A DNA stretch of 64,000 nt from Ascarosepion bandense (GCA_037127315.1 JBBBDQ010001293.1:3036501-3100500), one strand, 5' to 3'; positions 32,330-43,336 are shown, numbered from the stretch's first letter. The notes: generated by a model not told the origin, from the letters alone. A program made the numbers and translations.

Positions 32330-33150
32330 CACAATTACCGGTTGCATTGTCGACAAGGCTTCTAGAATTCAACAGTTATTGGGACTCAAATTTAATAGAG
32401 ATCTCAAGTGGAACTCATATATTCTATCGATCGATAAAATACTGAAAAAATACTAGCTCTTTGTATCGCTCCAAAACATAACTGATTTCGTCCACAATGC
32501 TTTGTCTCAGATTAAACGGAACTACCAAATCTTCACTCGCCTGCTTTGATAAAGCTCAAAACAGTTTACAAGGACTCGTTAGGCATACCTTGTTTTCTAC
32601 TCGACATCATCTTTCTCTCCAGGTGCAATATTGCAAGACTATCATTATTTCTATGGCAAAATGTTTTGAGGAGGTCTACTCTTTTGTTCCACTAGTTAAA
32701 ATGCTTCTGGCATCTAATCAGCAATATTTTCTTCGCATTACATTGTTAAGAAGAACGTTCCATTCATAGGGCTTTTTTGCCAAGAGCAACTACTCTGGAG
32801 GAACATACTCCCGCGTGAATGCTTTCATGAGCACTAAAATATAATCTCTTCAAGCCAAGCATCGGTTACTAGCATTCATATCCTCATGAATTTCACTTCG
32901 TTCTACATCCATCTACTTCATCTTACATTCAGTTATATTATTTAATATGTGGCTCTTGAGCCTTGTACCCGTGGAAATTTCTTACAAAAACGGAACAAAT
33001 AAAGATATTTATGCTTATTTTATTTTATTTAAAAAATTTAAATTTAATTTTTAAAAAAATTATTTACAAAATTTTATTTTATTTTTAAAAAATGGAACAA
33101 ATAAAAACATTTTTTATTCAAATTTTCTGGTGGTCATACAGTTTTCTTTT
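32330..33150 (+). pseudogene. LINE C-terminus (jockey-like, divergent subfamily)
   Basis: The plus strand reads RIQQLLGLKFNRDLKWNSYI and LSIDKI (32357-32440), then a frameshifted segment, then the open stretch 32497-32769 (RHHLSLQVQYCKTIIISMAK). A stop and GLFAKSNYSGGTYSRV-type sequence follow. The 3' UTR carries GGCTCTTGAGCCTTGT (32948-32963) and AACAAATAAAGA. It is related in order to 62290-63085 but clearly another subfamily. Decayed. Confidence 0.6.
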
Positions 33151-33229
33151 TATGGAGGCTAACAGATTATCGTGATTATTGTTTTAAATGATCTCGAACA
33201 AGAAATTTGTTGTAATAGAATGCCCATAC

Positions 33230-33325
33230 TCCTTATCGCCTATGTGAACTGACTATATTAATAGCCGTTTATAGTGAGCACAGGAGATACCTGTGACGTG
33301 CTTCGGCAATTACTAACCTGCAACA
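33230..33325 (-). repeat. Dispersed repeat (copy of 25020-25105)
   Basis: On the minus strand: AATTGCCGAAGCACGTCACA, then GGTATCTCCTGTGCTCACTA, then TAAACGGCTATTAA. It matches 25033-25095. Confidence 0.7.
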
Positions 33326-33789
33326 ATATTCATTGTCTTGATGTAGTGTATTCTCTTTACAATAAAACACTCTTCTTTCATCTACGCACATGTAGTACCA
33401 TCATTTGAGTACCATCTTGCCTGTTTATAACCGCTTTAAGTCTACAACAATATTTTCAACGAGTTTTTGTTAGTATATATTTCTATGTCTATGCGCTTCT
33501 GTGCAAAATTAGTAATAATAAATGAGAATTGTTGTAATACTAAGTTGAAAGCGTCTTTAAAAATCTGCCAGCACATTTTTCTTTCTGAAATTTTGAAACT
33601 TGACTTAAACCATTGAGGTAAATTGGATCTATTATGACGTGTTTTACAATAATATTTTATTAGAAAGACATTGTTATCTACAATGATTTTTCTTATGGGT
33701 ACAGGTAAATGTATATTTGTACTTTTGCTTCTTTATCGAATTGAGATCGCTGAGATCGCCTTGGTGTTTTGTCAACCTTTGACTTGATA

Positions 33790-34165
33790 TAATCGATGTG
33801 CTACCGATGGAGTTATATTTTATATTTTTTCACAACTACCATCTACCCGTGCATTGAATACTGCTGTCATATCTGGTCGGACGCCCCTGCTGTTGATCGT
33901 GGGGTTCTCGAAAAAATCCATAGAAGAACCTGCAATACAGTCGATCCCAACTTAGCAGCTCAACTCCCATCCTTTCCCCGGCACTCCGTATCTTGTTCTT
34001 CTCCCTTTCCATTTTACTCTCACGCAGCTCGCTTCACACCAGTGTCCCAGTCCTTCTCTTACCCATTCTTCGACACTTACTGAGATCTGATCTCGTTTCT
34101 CTTTACGCTTCTATTATGTAAACCCCTGCGCACCAGTGACAGTATTGCCTTGCTTGGGGTGAGAT
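33790..34165 (+). pseudogene. Jockey-like LINE 3' end with internal deletion
   Basis: The open stretch reads YPCIEYCCHIWSDAPAVDRG, VLEKIHRRTCNTVDPNLAAQ. It then jumps to the T/C-rich 3' UTR (ACACCAGTGTCCCAGTCC) and the tail ATGTAAACCCCTGCGCACCA...TTGCTTGGGGTGAGAT. Compared with 62290-63085, about 300 bp after the Q-RR-x-C segment are missing. The apparent 95-residue frame spans the deletion joint and is not a real protein. Confidence 0.8.
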
Positions 34166-34257
34166 TATTACATTAAAATAACACAAATTTGTATGTGATA
34201 ACGAAACTGATAAAATATTTTGCTCCGCAAAGCATTTAATCAAAGGCTATACGTTAT

Positions 34258-34790
34258 TTTCCTCTACTTTGCCTTCGACCTGTCATGTGACTATCGATGT
34301 TTTTAAACACTTTTTCCTCATTATGTGCAAAAGGAATTTCAACTGTCTCTTCCTGATATTAAGCATAAGTGTCGTTTTGTTTCTATTTCTTTTCAAATTT
34401 CGTGGTTGCTTTCATGTTGGGTTCAAGATATTCTCAGTATCCTTCTGTGTATCAACATTTCTCTTCCTTTAATCTTTTCTTCATCTCTGAGGAGATTCTC
34501 CCGCTTTCACACTAATATAGAATGACAAATATTACGTAAATGTTCAGTACTCTTTTCTATGATTTTAACATGTTTCTTAGCTTAGATTTGGGAAGGCAAC
34601 TTTCTCTAGATGATGTATCTTCGGATTTCATTGTCGCATTTTCTATCATTTGTGATAACACTTCCCATATATTTTCTGGAAAAAGGGATCATTTAATGAT
34701 GTGTCGCATGCCAAATCCTAATTTTTGTGTCTCTGGTTGCAGTAAAATATATTGATGTTTTGTGTCATTTATTATTGTTGCCGCTTCATT
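34258..34790 (-). mobile_element. RTE-like LINE 3' fragment (minus, old)
   Basis: On the minus strand, decayed segments follow the order of 17150-17850: an SVITDDRKCDNEI-like block near 34620-34680, the MWFYRRML equivalent near 34440, and a K-R-Q-L-K-F-L equivalent near 34340. High divergence. Ends are uncertain. Confidence 0.6.
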
Positions 34791-34794
34791 TCTG

Positions 34795-35462
34795 TTCTAG
34801 GCATCTTATAGTTACTGATAATTTAGTTGGGAAAACTAATAAACGTATTAACCAATGTTTGTCTTATAAGCTTTATCGCAGCATATGTTATAAATATGTA
34901 TGTCATCAAAACAATTTTACCAGAAAATCATGTTGCTGAATTACTTAGAAGTACAATCATTCAGATGTTGTAGATTTTGGAATACTAGTAGCTGTCATAA
35001 GAATAGAAGTTATTTTTAAGCTATTGGATTCTTTTGAAATAAAGAAATCTTGCGTGTATCTCGGTCATAAAAAAAAATCAATTATATCCACAGGGTATAT
35101 CTCCGAGCGAGTAGAGTAGTAGCCAAGTCATTATAATGACAATGACAAGTCCTAAAGGAAAACATTTAAAAGTAGCGCTAAGCAGCTCCTGTCATTTAAC
35201 AGAAATATCCTTAGGGAAAAACAGGAACCGAATAACACCCAGTCAAACAAAATATTCATACGCATACATTAAAATATTGCAAAGTTTTTCGATTGCCAAC
35301 TTTGTTACAATATAAAGTTCTCTCAGTGGTCGTTTGTAATACGCATTATTGAAGCCTATGCGGAGTTACTGGTTTCTTTTTACTAAACTCGTAAAGAAGT
35401 TATTCCGCTTTTTTGGTAAGAATTTGTATTATAAAAACAACAATTACTACTACTACTACTAC

Positions 35463-35501
<39 letters not shown>

Positions 35502-35590
35502 TAGTAATACTAATTTTACTATTACTACTAGTTTATATGGTAAATAACGATACATCTGACCATCCTGAATCAGGTGTCATGGTGTTAGCA
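34795..35590. other. Unassigned spacer with (TAC)/(TAA)n at 35447-35500
   Basis: AT-rich. The trinucleotide run is the only clear structure. Confidence 0.45.
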
Positions 35591-35594
35591 TCCC

Positions 35595-36260
35595 CTGCTT
35601 CCATGTGCCGTGTCATTTTAGGAGGTAGGCGATCATAACTCTCCACTATCTCCTACACCTTGTCGCTCTTAATATCCATTCTCCTGTTATTTCATTCAAT
35701 CCACCATCCATCTGCTCAAGTCGATCAGTTATGTTGTGAGTTGTTTCTCTTTGTTTCTCTTCTCAGTGCCATACACGTCTTTGGCGATAATGTTTTGAAA
35801 GAGACATGACTAACTGGGCAGAAGATTATCCCGCAGTAGGTTGCCATTGCTTTCTGCGGTAGACTGGTTGCTAGCCAAGGATATAGATCCCAATTTATCC
35901 TGGTATTTAACCCATAACTAGAGGAAAGGGACGGGTTGACACATTTCCCAAGATTATTGTGCAAGGAATTAGACTGAAATTCGAACTCGGCACCTCGATT
36001 TGTCGTTCCGAGTTGATATCCACTGCACCACAACGCACATCCCTTCCTCATTACATGTCCCCCAAAACTTTTCATGATGTCAAGTATCAGTTTTCTTTTA
36101 GTGTTTATCCTTTCCAAAACCTCGTCATTGATAGTGTGCTCCGTCCATGGTATCCTAAAGATCCTTCTGTATAACCACATTTCTACAAGTTTTTCCTTCA
36201 TTTTTGATGAAATAAATTGTTCAACATTCGCTGTCATATTGAAGGACATACATCACATAG
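35595..36260 (-). mobile_element. RTE-like LINE 3' fragment split by a SINE
   Basis: The minus strand, outside the SINE, reads as the LINE C-terminus. From 36240: EC-T-ISSKMKEKL, VEMWLYRRIFRIPWTEHT, INDEVLERINTKRK, then LILDIMKSFGGHVMRKG up to about 36042. After the SINE (35763-36041) it resumes at 35750 through the QMDGGLNEITGE-like block to 35600. The order matches 17100-17480, so the SINE jumped into an existing LINE copy. Confidence 0.8.
35763..36041 (-). mobile_element. tRNA-derived SINE (CTGA-tail family), copy 3, nested in a LINE
   Basis: Minus strand: A-box region TGCGTTGTGGTGCAGTGGAT (36037-36018), B-box-like GAGTTCGAATTTC (near 35979-35991), shared body. The 3' end GGCACTGAG at ~35764 is shorter than in other copies. 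It interrupts the LINE fragment at 35595-36260. Confidence 0.85.
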
Positions 36261-36376
36261 CAATTCAATACTCTCTTCCTGGTTATAAAACTAAAAGAGA
36301 AATCAAAAGTAAATGCATTGCACAAAATACAGAAACGATGGCAAGATAAGCTTCTTCATGGTTAAGTCGTGCAGAG

Positions 36377-38478
36377 TTAGGAGCGGAACCACATTCCAGT
36401 CATCTGCAAACTAAAGGTAAAACTCCAGAGAATGAAGAAGCTTAGTACGGCACCAAAAAGGAAATATATGTTCGTGAACGACCTCAACCTGTAGAAAGAG
36501 TACACTAACAGCGTGAAAAACAAATACAAACAAAAAATTGGAAAAGCACACTCGAAATGGGACTCACTAAAGGAAGCGATAGTGACATCAGCAAACAACA
36601 CGACACCAAAAAATTAGACGCAGAAGAAAAAAAGAGTCGATGACTGAAGAGATTCTTGACATGATGCAAAGTCGACAAAAAATGATACCAAAACATGGAA
36701 TGGAATAAAGGAAACTACACAAGAAAATAAGGGACAAATGCAGACAGGCTAAAGAGGAATGGCTCAAATACAAATAAGCAGAGGTAGAGAGATTGAGCAG
36801 GACTAATAAAGCAGATATCTAAAAAGAAGTAAGAGAACTGACAGGACAAAAACCTGCTCCTCAACAGGATGTATAAAATCCAAGAATGGAACGATAATAT
36901 TAGAGAAAGAGGAAATAAACCATCGATGGAAAGAATATATAAAAGATCTTTTCCCGAACAAGAGAGAACAACCGATAATACATAAAAATGAGGACGGACC
37001 GAAAATATTAAAGTCCGAAGTGAAAGCTGCAATGGCCAAACTGAACAAAAACAAAGCAGCTGGTCCAGACGGCATTGTAATAAAAAATAAACGAAATTTA
37101 TAATAGTGGAATAATACCAGACGACCTAAGCAACTCGATCTTCATAGCACTGTCTAAGAAGCCATGTGCAAACGAGTGAGAACTCCACCGAACTATTAGT
37201 TTGATGAGTCATATTACAAATCTGATAGTCCGAATCCTGATGAATAGAGTGAGAAGCAGAATCAGGCCAGAGATAGGAGAGTGTGGGTTTGTCAAAGGCA
37301 ACGGAACAAGGAACGCCATATTTATGACAAGGATGCTTTTCGAAAGAGCAATACAAATGAAGAAGGACTTGTACCTATGTTTTATCGATTATGCAGAGGC
37401 GTTTGACAAAATACGCAACAAAGAATTGATGGAGATGCTGAGTAGCCTTGACATATTTGGCAAAGACATTAGGGTAATTAAGAATATCTACTGGCAGCAA
37501 ACGGGCTGCATACAGGCAGATAACGAAGTCAGCAGATATACAAAGATCGAAAGGGGCGTAAGACAAGGATGTCTCATTTCACCGGATCTGTTCAACTTGT
37601 ACAGTGAAACTATTTTGAGGACCCTAGATGTTATGCCAGGATTTGTATTCAGAGGTCAGAATTTGAATAACATACACTACGCAAATGATACAGTGGTGAT
37701 TACAGACACGGAAAGAAAACTTCAAGACCTCCTACAGAAGATAGCTGAAGAGAATGACCTAAAATGACTACAAATAAACTACAAGAAAACAATGCATGGT
37801 CATCAACAAAACGAGCAGCCCAAAATTCCAAATAAAGCTAGGGGATACTAAAATCAAGCAGGTACAAAAAAAATTAAAAAATTCTGGGAAATCTTCTAAT
37901 AGAAAACGGGAGGTGCAACACCGAGATCCGAAGGCGAATTGGCATTAAGAATGACGCGTTCCGGAAGCTGAGTAAAGTATTAAGAGATAGGAAATTTTCA
38001 CTAGAAACAACGAAGAGAGTACTGGATCGCTATGTGATGCTAGTTTTTCAATATGGTAGTGAGTGCTGGACAATATTATCAAAGATGAAGAAAAAACTTG
38101 AAGCAGCTGAAATGTGGTTCTACAGAAGGATACTGCAGATATCGTGGACCGAGGATTTGAGCAATGATGAGGTTTTGTAAAGGATGAAAACAAAACAGAA
38201 AATTAATATTGAGCATCAGAAAGAGACAACTAACGTTCCTGGGACATGCAATAAGGAAGGATGGCTTGGAGAACCTGATACTAACAGGCCAGATAGAGGG
38301 AAAAAGAGACAGAGGGAAGAAGCGGATAACATATTTGAAGAGCCCGAGCAGGTGAATGACAGAAAAGGGGTTGCGTGCTGTCACAAGTGAAAGTATGCTC
38401 AGAGCCACCAGGAATAAGTGTAAGGCCATGATCACGTACGTTTTGAAGAGACAAGGCATATCCAAGAAGAAGAAGAAG
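36377..38478 (+). pseudogene. RTE-like LINE, endonuclease end through RT to (GAA)n tail
   Basis: It starts inside the endonuclease at GSDHIPVICKLKVK-like sequence (36380-36425). It passes through a frameshifted linker (HSKWDSLKEAIVTSANNT; CIKSKNGTIILEKEEIN; NKNKAAGPDGIV near 37045-37080), then the RT. The RT core is open at 37201-37767. After it come stops, ECWTILSKMKKKLEAAEMWF, RRILQISWTEDLSNDEVL, a GHAIRKDGLENLILTGQIEG-type block and RATRNKCKAMITYVLKRQGI, then GAAGAAGAAG. It is 5'-truncated relative to 17065-19715. Confidence 0.85.
37201..37767 (+). pseudogene. Reverse transcriptase core (RTE-like), motif C mutated
   Basis: A 188-codon open stretch. In order: LIVRILMNRVRSRIRPEIGE, GFVKGNGTRNAIFMTRML, FIDYAEAFDKIRNKEL (motif A with its Asp), IYWQQTGCIQADNEV, then IERGVRQGCLISPDLFNLYS (motif B). 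Motif C reads Y-A-N-D-T at 37678-37692 where related copies have YADD. The first catalytic Asp is Asn (AAT at 37684-37686), which should abolish polymerase activity. The first Met is arbitrary, because coding similarity starts upstream in another frame. Confidence 0.85.
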
Positions 38479-38484
38479 TTAAAA

Positions 38485-39090
38485 GTTGAAACCGATGGTT
38501 TATCCTTGCTTCACAGGACCAATGTGATTTAACTAGAAATCACCAAGCACACCTACTGAAAAATTGTGTTAAGCCCCAAATACATATTCTGTGATAAATA
38601 TCCAGAAACAATTGACCATTTTGTATCAACTTACATAGTGTGAGCCCCCAAAGAATATCAAATTGGCATGATAGATTGGGCCAATATCTGAACTTGAAAT
38701 ATGCAACTTTTACGGGACAAAAACAGCAAGAAACTGGCATGAATATCACCCAGATCCGGTTACAGAGATAAGACCTGTATATTTTATGGGACTTTATAAT
38801 ACACATAGATAGAACAATCAAAGCTAATCGCATAGAAATCATGCAAAAATAGAATGTACTTTGTTATTGAGATGCAGATTGCAATTTGTCTTGCATATCT
38901 AAAAAAAACTATCAAAATGGAAGGATCTTGAAGTAGAAATCAAAAATATGAGGCACATGAGGGGATAAACAATTCCAGTTGTAATTGAAGCCTTCTGATT
39001 GATTAGAACATTTTCAGAAATACAAATGTTGCAATCACAAATACAGTTCGCACAACACTAAGAGCTTTATGCTTTATGTATCTAATATGT
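38485..39090 (+). pseudogene. Old diverged REL-type LINE C-terminus
   Basis: In broken frames the plus strand reads FCDKYPETIDHFVSTYIV (zinc-knuckle relic), APKEYQIGMIDWANI, then ARNWHEYHPDPVTEI-type text and a SKWKDLEVEIKNMRHM-type segment, ending TNTVRTTLRALCFMYLI before a stop near 39083. Each block has its counterpart in 39680-40245. Similarity is lower than among the TAA-flanked copies, as for 1345-1640. Confidence 0.65.
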
Positions 39091-39213
39091 GAGTGATCTT
39101 TTCCTTTTTTTTAAACTTTTTTTTTAACAATAATGATCAGTGGAATATATGATAAAGCTATTTCTGATCTTAGCTGGTTGGGATTCGGAAGAAACTTTTA
39201 TACAACAGAAACA

Positions 39214-39249
<36 letters not shown>
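39214..39249. repeat. (AAT)n microsatellite at a LINE 5' junction
   Basis: Twelve AAT units. A naive frame across it yields polyasparagine fused to the LINE protein, which is an artefact of insertion. Confidence 0.95.
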
Positions 39250-39250
<1 letters not shown>

Positions 39251-40390
39251 GCTTACTAACATACATAGAAACAACAAAGGATTGGATGATACAATTAGTA
39301 AGGCAACATGAAGAAAGAAAGAAAAAATATTCAATAATAAAAGAAGGCAGTAAATACAAACAAGATTTACAGTTAGTAGATTCTGTAGAAAAGCAGAACG
39401 GAAGTCAAGAGCCGGCTATTGCGGCAAAAAACATGAAAATGAAAGCCAAAGATAAAGCTCTTGAACAGATGAAACAGCGCTGGCAAGACAAACCTCCGCA
39501 TGGCCAATATCCAGTACGTGCCAATAAATCCAATGTTGACAAAGTTAATACTCATCGATGGTTACGTGCATCTGGATTAAAGTCTGAAACTGAAGGCTTT
39601 ATTCTTGCAGCACAAGACCAAAGTCTTTTCACTAGAAACTTTCAGGAAAATATTATGCATAATAATATGGATCAAAAATGCAGGTTTTGTGATAAACACC
39701 AAGAAACAATAGACCACTTAATATCAGGCTGTTCTGTGCTTGCCCCAAACGAATATAAAAATCGCCACGATATAGTTGGGCAATATTTACATTGGGCAAT
39801 GTGCAAACATTATGGAAAATCTGTAAACAAACACTGGTATGAACATCACCCAGCACCGGTTACAGAAATAGAAGATGTAACCATTCTGTGGGATTACACC
39901 ATCTACACAGACAGAAAAATTGAAGCAAACAGGCCAGACATTATTGTTAAAAACCAGAAGGAGAAAACTTGTCTATTAATTGATATGGCTTGTCCAGCGG
40001 ATTGCAACATAGCAATCAAGGAGTTTGAAAAACTGTCAAAATATAAAGACCTGGAAATTGAAATAGAAAAAATGTAGAAATTGAAAACAAGAGTTGTGCC
40101 AGTGATAGTGGGTGCACTTGGAATGATAAAAAATGGAACAAAACAACACATTGAAAGAATCCCTGGAAACCCCAGCTTAAGAGATATACAAAAAATTGTC
40201 TTATTAAGTACAGCCCACAAACTAAGGAAAATTTTGTCTATGTAACGCTAGGGATGATAGGGGAGATAGAAAAACATGAAATGGAGTCATAACAACACGC
40301 CACGACCTGCCATAGGTCTCCCCGCAGAATTGGTTGGTAGTGAGACCAGAGCAGAAATCGAAATATGATGAAAAATGACATAATCATAAT
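39250..40390 (+). pseudogene. REL-type LINE, best-preserved C-terminal copy
   Basis: It starts right after (AAT)n with GLLTYIETTKDWMIQLVRQH and runs open to TAG at 40075-40077. That codon replaces the Trp found at 3256-3258. The frame continues to the native stop at 40243-40245 (ending AHKLRKILSM). Domains in order: a basic linker (MKAKDKALEQMKQRW), HRWLRASGLKSETEGFILAA, and a CCHC knuckle C-x2-C-x8-H-x4-C at 39679-39732. Then EYKNRHDIVGQYLHW and the restriction-like endonuclease signature RPDIIVKNQKEKTCLLIDMA with a downstream KYKDLEIEIE. The 3' UTR follows to TGATGAAAAATGACA. This is the C-terminal part of an R2/R4/NeSL-like ORF; the RT is missing by 5' truncation. One stop in ~330 codons makes it young. 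Confidence 0.85.
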
Positions 40391-40814
40391 AATAATTGTT
40401 AAAAACCAGAAAGAAAAAACTTGTCTATTCATTGATATGGCTTGTCAATAGCAACCAAGGAATTCGAAAAACTGTCAAAATATAAAGACCTGGAAATTGA
40501 AATAGAAAACACGTGAAAATTGAAAACAAGAGTTGTGCCAGTGATAGTAGGCGCAATTGGAATGATAAATAATGGAACAAAAATCACATTGAAAGAATCT
40601 CTGGAAACCCCAGCTTAGGAGATATACAAAAATTGTCTTGTTAAGTACAGCCCACACACTAAGAAGAACTTTGTCTATGTAACGCTAGGGATGTTAGGGA
40701 GATGTGAAAAACATAAAATGGTGCCATAGCAACACACCACGACCTGCCTTAGGTCTTCCTGCAGACTTGGTAGTTAGTGCAACCATAGCAGAAATCGATT
40801 GATAATGAAAAATA

Positions 40815-40855
<41 letters not shown>
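40391..40855 (+). mobile_element. REL-type LINE, 3' end copy with (AAT)n tail
   Basis: It begins after a short (AAT) run at IVKNQKEKTCLFIDMAC, with a ~16-bp deletion in the PADCN region, and runs through the C-terminus and 3' UTR. The (AAT)n tail at 40804-40855 is shared with the opposing copy at 40856-41171. Confidence 0.85.
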
Positions 40856-40857
<2 letters not shown>

Positions 40858-41170
40858 ATCACTCAATTAAGTATTATAGACAAAGTTCTTCTTAGTGTGT
40901 GGGCTGTACTTAACAAGACAATTTTTGTATATCTCCTAAGCTGGGGTGTCCAGAGATTCTTTCAATGTGATTTTTGTTCCATTATTTATCATTTCAAGTG
41001 CGCCTACTATCACTGGCACAACTCTTGTTTTCAATTTCCACGTGTTTTCTATTTCAATTTCCAGGTCTTTATATTTTGTCAGTTTTTCGAATTCCTTGGT
41101 TGCTATGTTACAATCCGCTGGACAAGCCATATCAATGAATAGACAAGTTTTTTCCTTCTGGTTTTTAACA

Positions 41171-41171
<1 letters not shown>
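40856..41171 (-). mobile_element. REL-type LINE, 3' end copy (minus)
   Basis: On the minus strand it starts after (TAA)n (41172-41203) at IVKNQKEKTCLFIDMACPAD and runs CNIATKEFEKLTKYKDLEIE to LSTAHTLRRTLS. It then ends abruptly in an unrelated ~20 bp next to the (AAT)n at 40804-40855. Its 3' UTR is missing. It lies tail to tail with the preceding copy. Confidence 0.85.

Positions 41172-41203
<32 letters not shown>
41170..41203. repeat. (ATT)n microsatellite
   Basis: Eleven units, at the 5' end of the minus-strand LINE copy. Confidence 0.95.
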
Positions 41204-41274
41204 TCTAATCTTGCAATAAACTGAAGAAGACTGTCAAAATATTGTTTAACATTTTCAAACATTGCGTCTAGATA

Positions 41275-41625
41275 TTATTATTATATCATTTTTCATCATA
41301 TTTCGATTTCTGCTATGGTCGCACTACCTACCAAGTCTACGGAAAGACATAAGGCAGGTCGTGGTGTGTCGTTATGGCTCCATTTTATGTTTTTTCTATC
41401 TCCTTTATCATCCCTAGCGTTACATAGACAAAGTTCTTCTTAGTGTGGGATGATATACAAGACGATTTTTTGTATATCTCCTAAGCTGGGGTTTCCAGAG
41501 ATTCTTTCAATGTGATTTTTGTTCCATTATTTATCATTCCAAGTACACCCACTATCACTGGCACGACTCTTGTTTTCAATTCCCAGTTTGTTTTTTTTTC
41601 AATTTCAAGATCTTTATATTTGACA
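41275..41625 (-). mobile_element. REL-type LINE, 3' end copy (minus, second)
   Basis: Minus strand: KYKDLEIEKKTNWELKTRVV-type start near 41625, the C-terminus, then the full 3' UTR ending TGATGAAAAATGATA and (TAATAATAA) at 41275-41290. Confidence 0.85.
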
Positions 41626-42380
41626 GGCAGGAGAAAGATTGAAAGGCAGGTCAACAGCGCTTCACAACCAGTTTCTGTAGTCAGGTGGAGCTCATCAGCA
41701 GCTCACCTAGGGGAATGAAAACACTCATTTCAAACCTCCTCTGCCTTGCGGCCATATCCAGTCATGGAAAATTCTTCAGGAGTAAACCTCGACGTAAAAT
41801 CCTTAGTAGGAGTCCTTAAGCCAATTCACTGTTGTATTCAATTCTGGCAGCTCATGCGCCGGCATAGGTCCCAAATTGTAACGACCCTGTCATTCCTTTG
41901 GTTTAATTAATGACGAGGAGAGGAGTGGACGTGCTACATGGGCAACAGCCTGTCCCCATATCACATCCCCCAAGCTTACACCTTCTTTAAGAATAAGAAT
42001 AATGGATATTACGGTTGTCACTTCATAATTTCTATCCAATATGCTAATCAAAGAACACAAGAATATATTATTGTACACTTTATGCATAAAAGTTCACATT
42101 GAAACATATAAGTAAAAAATAAATTATTATACTTGTCGCTTTTTTTCTACATCCCGCCGAATACCATTAATACTGAATTTCATCAATACCATTTTGCAAC
42201 CAATATCCTAGTAACGTTATTTATCAATGGCAAGCAGAAAAAAGAAAAACGGGGTGTAAATCAATGAATCGATATATTGATTAACTGCCCTTTTAGAGAG
42301 AATAAATGCAAAGGAAAGAGGGGTTCAGAATGTAAACAATATAGAAAATGGGGGAATAATGGTATGCCGGTCTGAAAAAA
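41626..42380. other. Unclassified, LTR-like candidate near 41870
   Basis: Bases 41640-41990 are less AT-rich. TGTAACGACCCTGTCATTCC at 41876-41895 has the look of an LTR start, but no matching second LTR, primer-binding site or coding sequence is seen. Unresolved. Confidence 0.25.
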
Positions 42381-42382
42381 AA

Positions 42383-42392
42383 AACAATGAAA

Positions 42393-42428
<36 letters not shown>
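42383..42428. repeat. (GAAA)n microsatellite
   Basis: About 10 AAAG units. Confidence 0.95.
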
Positions 42429-42429
42429 A

Positions 42430-43335
42430 GAGCCAGGCAAATGTTAACAGAAGGGAGTGTAAGCCGTATGGAAAAATAAGTAGAGACAATTACAAATACA
42501 AAGGAGGAATGAGTGAAGGGTCAGGGAGAAAGATAAATTTATCAAAGCAGGGAGTGATGTTTTAGGAGGAAAAAGAGAGTCAACGATGAGAATATTTTTA
42601 AGTGATAAAAATATAGAGAAATGAAAAGGGATGGCACTGTAATAGGCGCTCAATGTCAAGATGGAAGTCAAAATGTGTAACATAAATAAAAAGGAAAGAG
42701 ATTTATAGAGAGATATGATAGAGGAAGAAAAGCAAAAAAACAAAACTCCAAATAAAATCGAAATTTCTGGCATCTGTATGTGTAGTTTCGAAAGGAGCAG
42801 GGATTCTACTATTCCTGGCACCACATGGTATTAAAAGTGTACAATGTCTCTTTAGATTCTGTTATTATGGAAGAAATGACACATGCATACCACGTGATTT
42901 ATGCGCCATTTTGTAAATTTTCCCCTTTTTTTCTATATGTGTTTTCTATCTGATTCATTAATAAAGAAATGAATCTAGTTTTCCGCCTTCAGAATCCAAT
43001 ATATTGAAGCCGCGTGTATTGGAGCTGTGTAAAATTTGGCAAATCTTCATTTTTTCCTGAAAATTCATCTGAGTACAATCCCACTGATAATCTTAGACTT
43101 ATCATAAAACCTTTCTCAAAGTTTTCTATCTGTTTTTGTATATTACTGTTCCCCAAATACATGTCCCAATAGTCAGTCAAGCTAGAGGATTACGGTATTA
43201 TGTTGTTTAAGCGTAAGAAAAGGCAGTAAATGAATTCCTTGTGGCTATGTAGGTAAGATAACAGTTAACTCTAGAGGTCGAGATTGTAGTTATTGGGAAA
43301 AAATCTGCCGGCAGCAAAGCAGTAATTCTTAGAAA
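42430..43335. other. Unassigned, A/G-rich then AT-rich DNA
   Basis: Bases 42430-42740 are purine-rich on the plus strand. The long minus-strand open frame there reflects that bias. Confidence 0.4.
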
Positions 43336-43336
43336 G

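Noticed and set aside
33796..34083. A 95-codon protein
   Set aside because: It joins a LINE coding piece to LINE 3' UTR across an internal deletion.
39133..39250. Protein start with a polyasparagine run
   Set aside because: The run is an (AAT)n microsatellite at the LINE insertion point. The residues before it are not part of the LINE protein.
41870..41990. An LTR of a retrotransposon
   Set aside because: Only a suggestive start (TGTAACGACCC) is seen. No second LTR, primer-binding site, gag or pol was found nearby.
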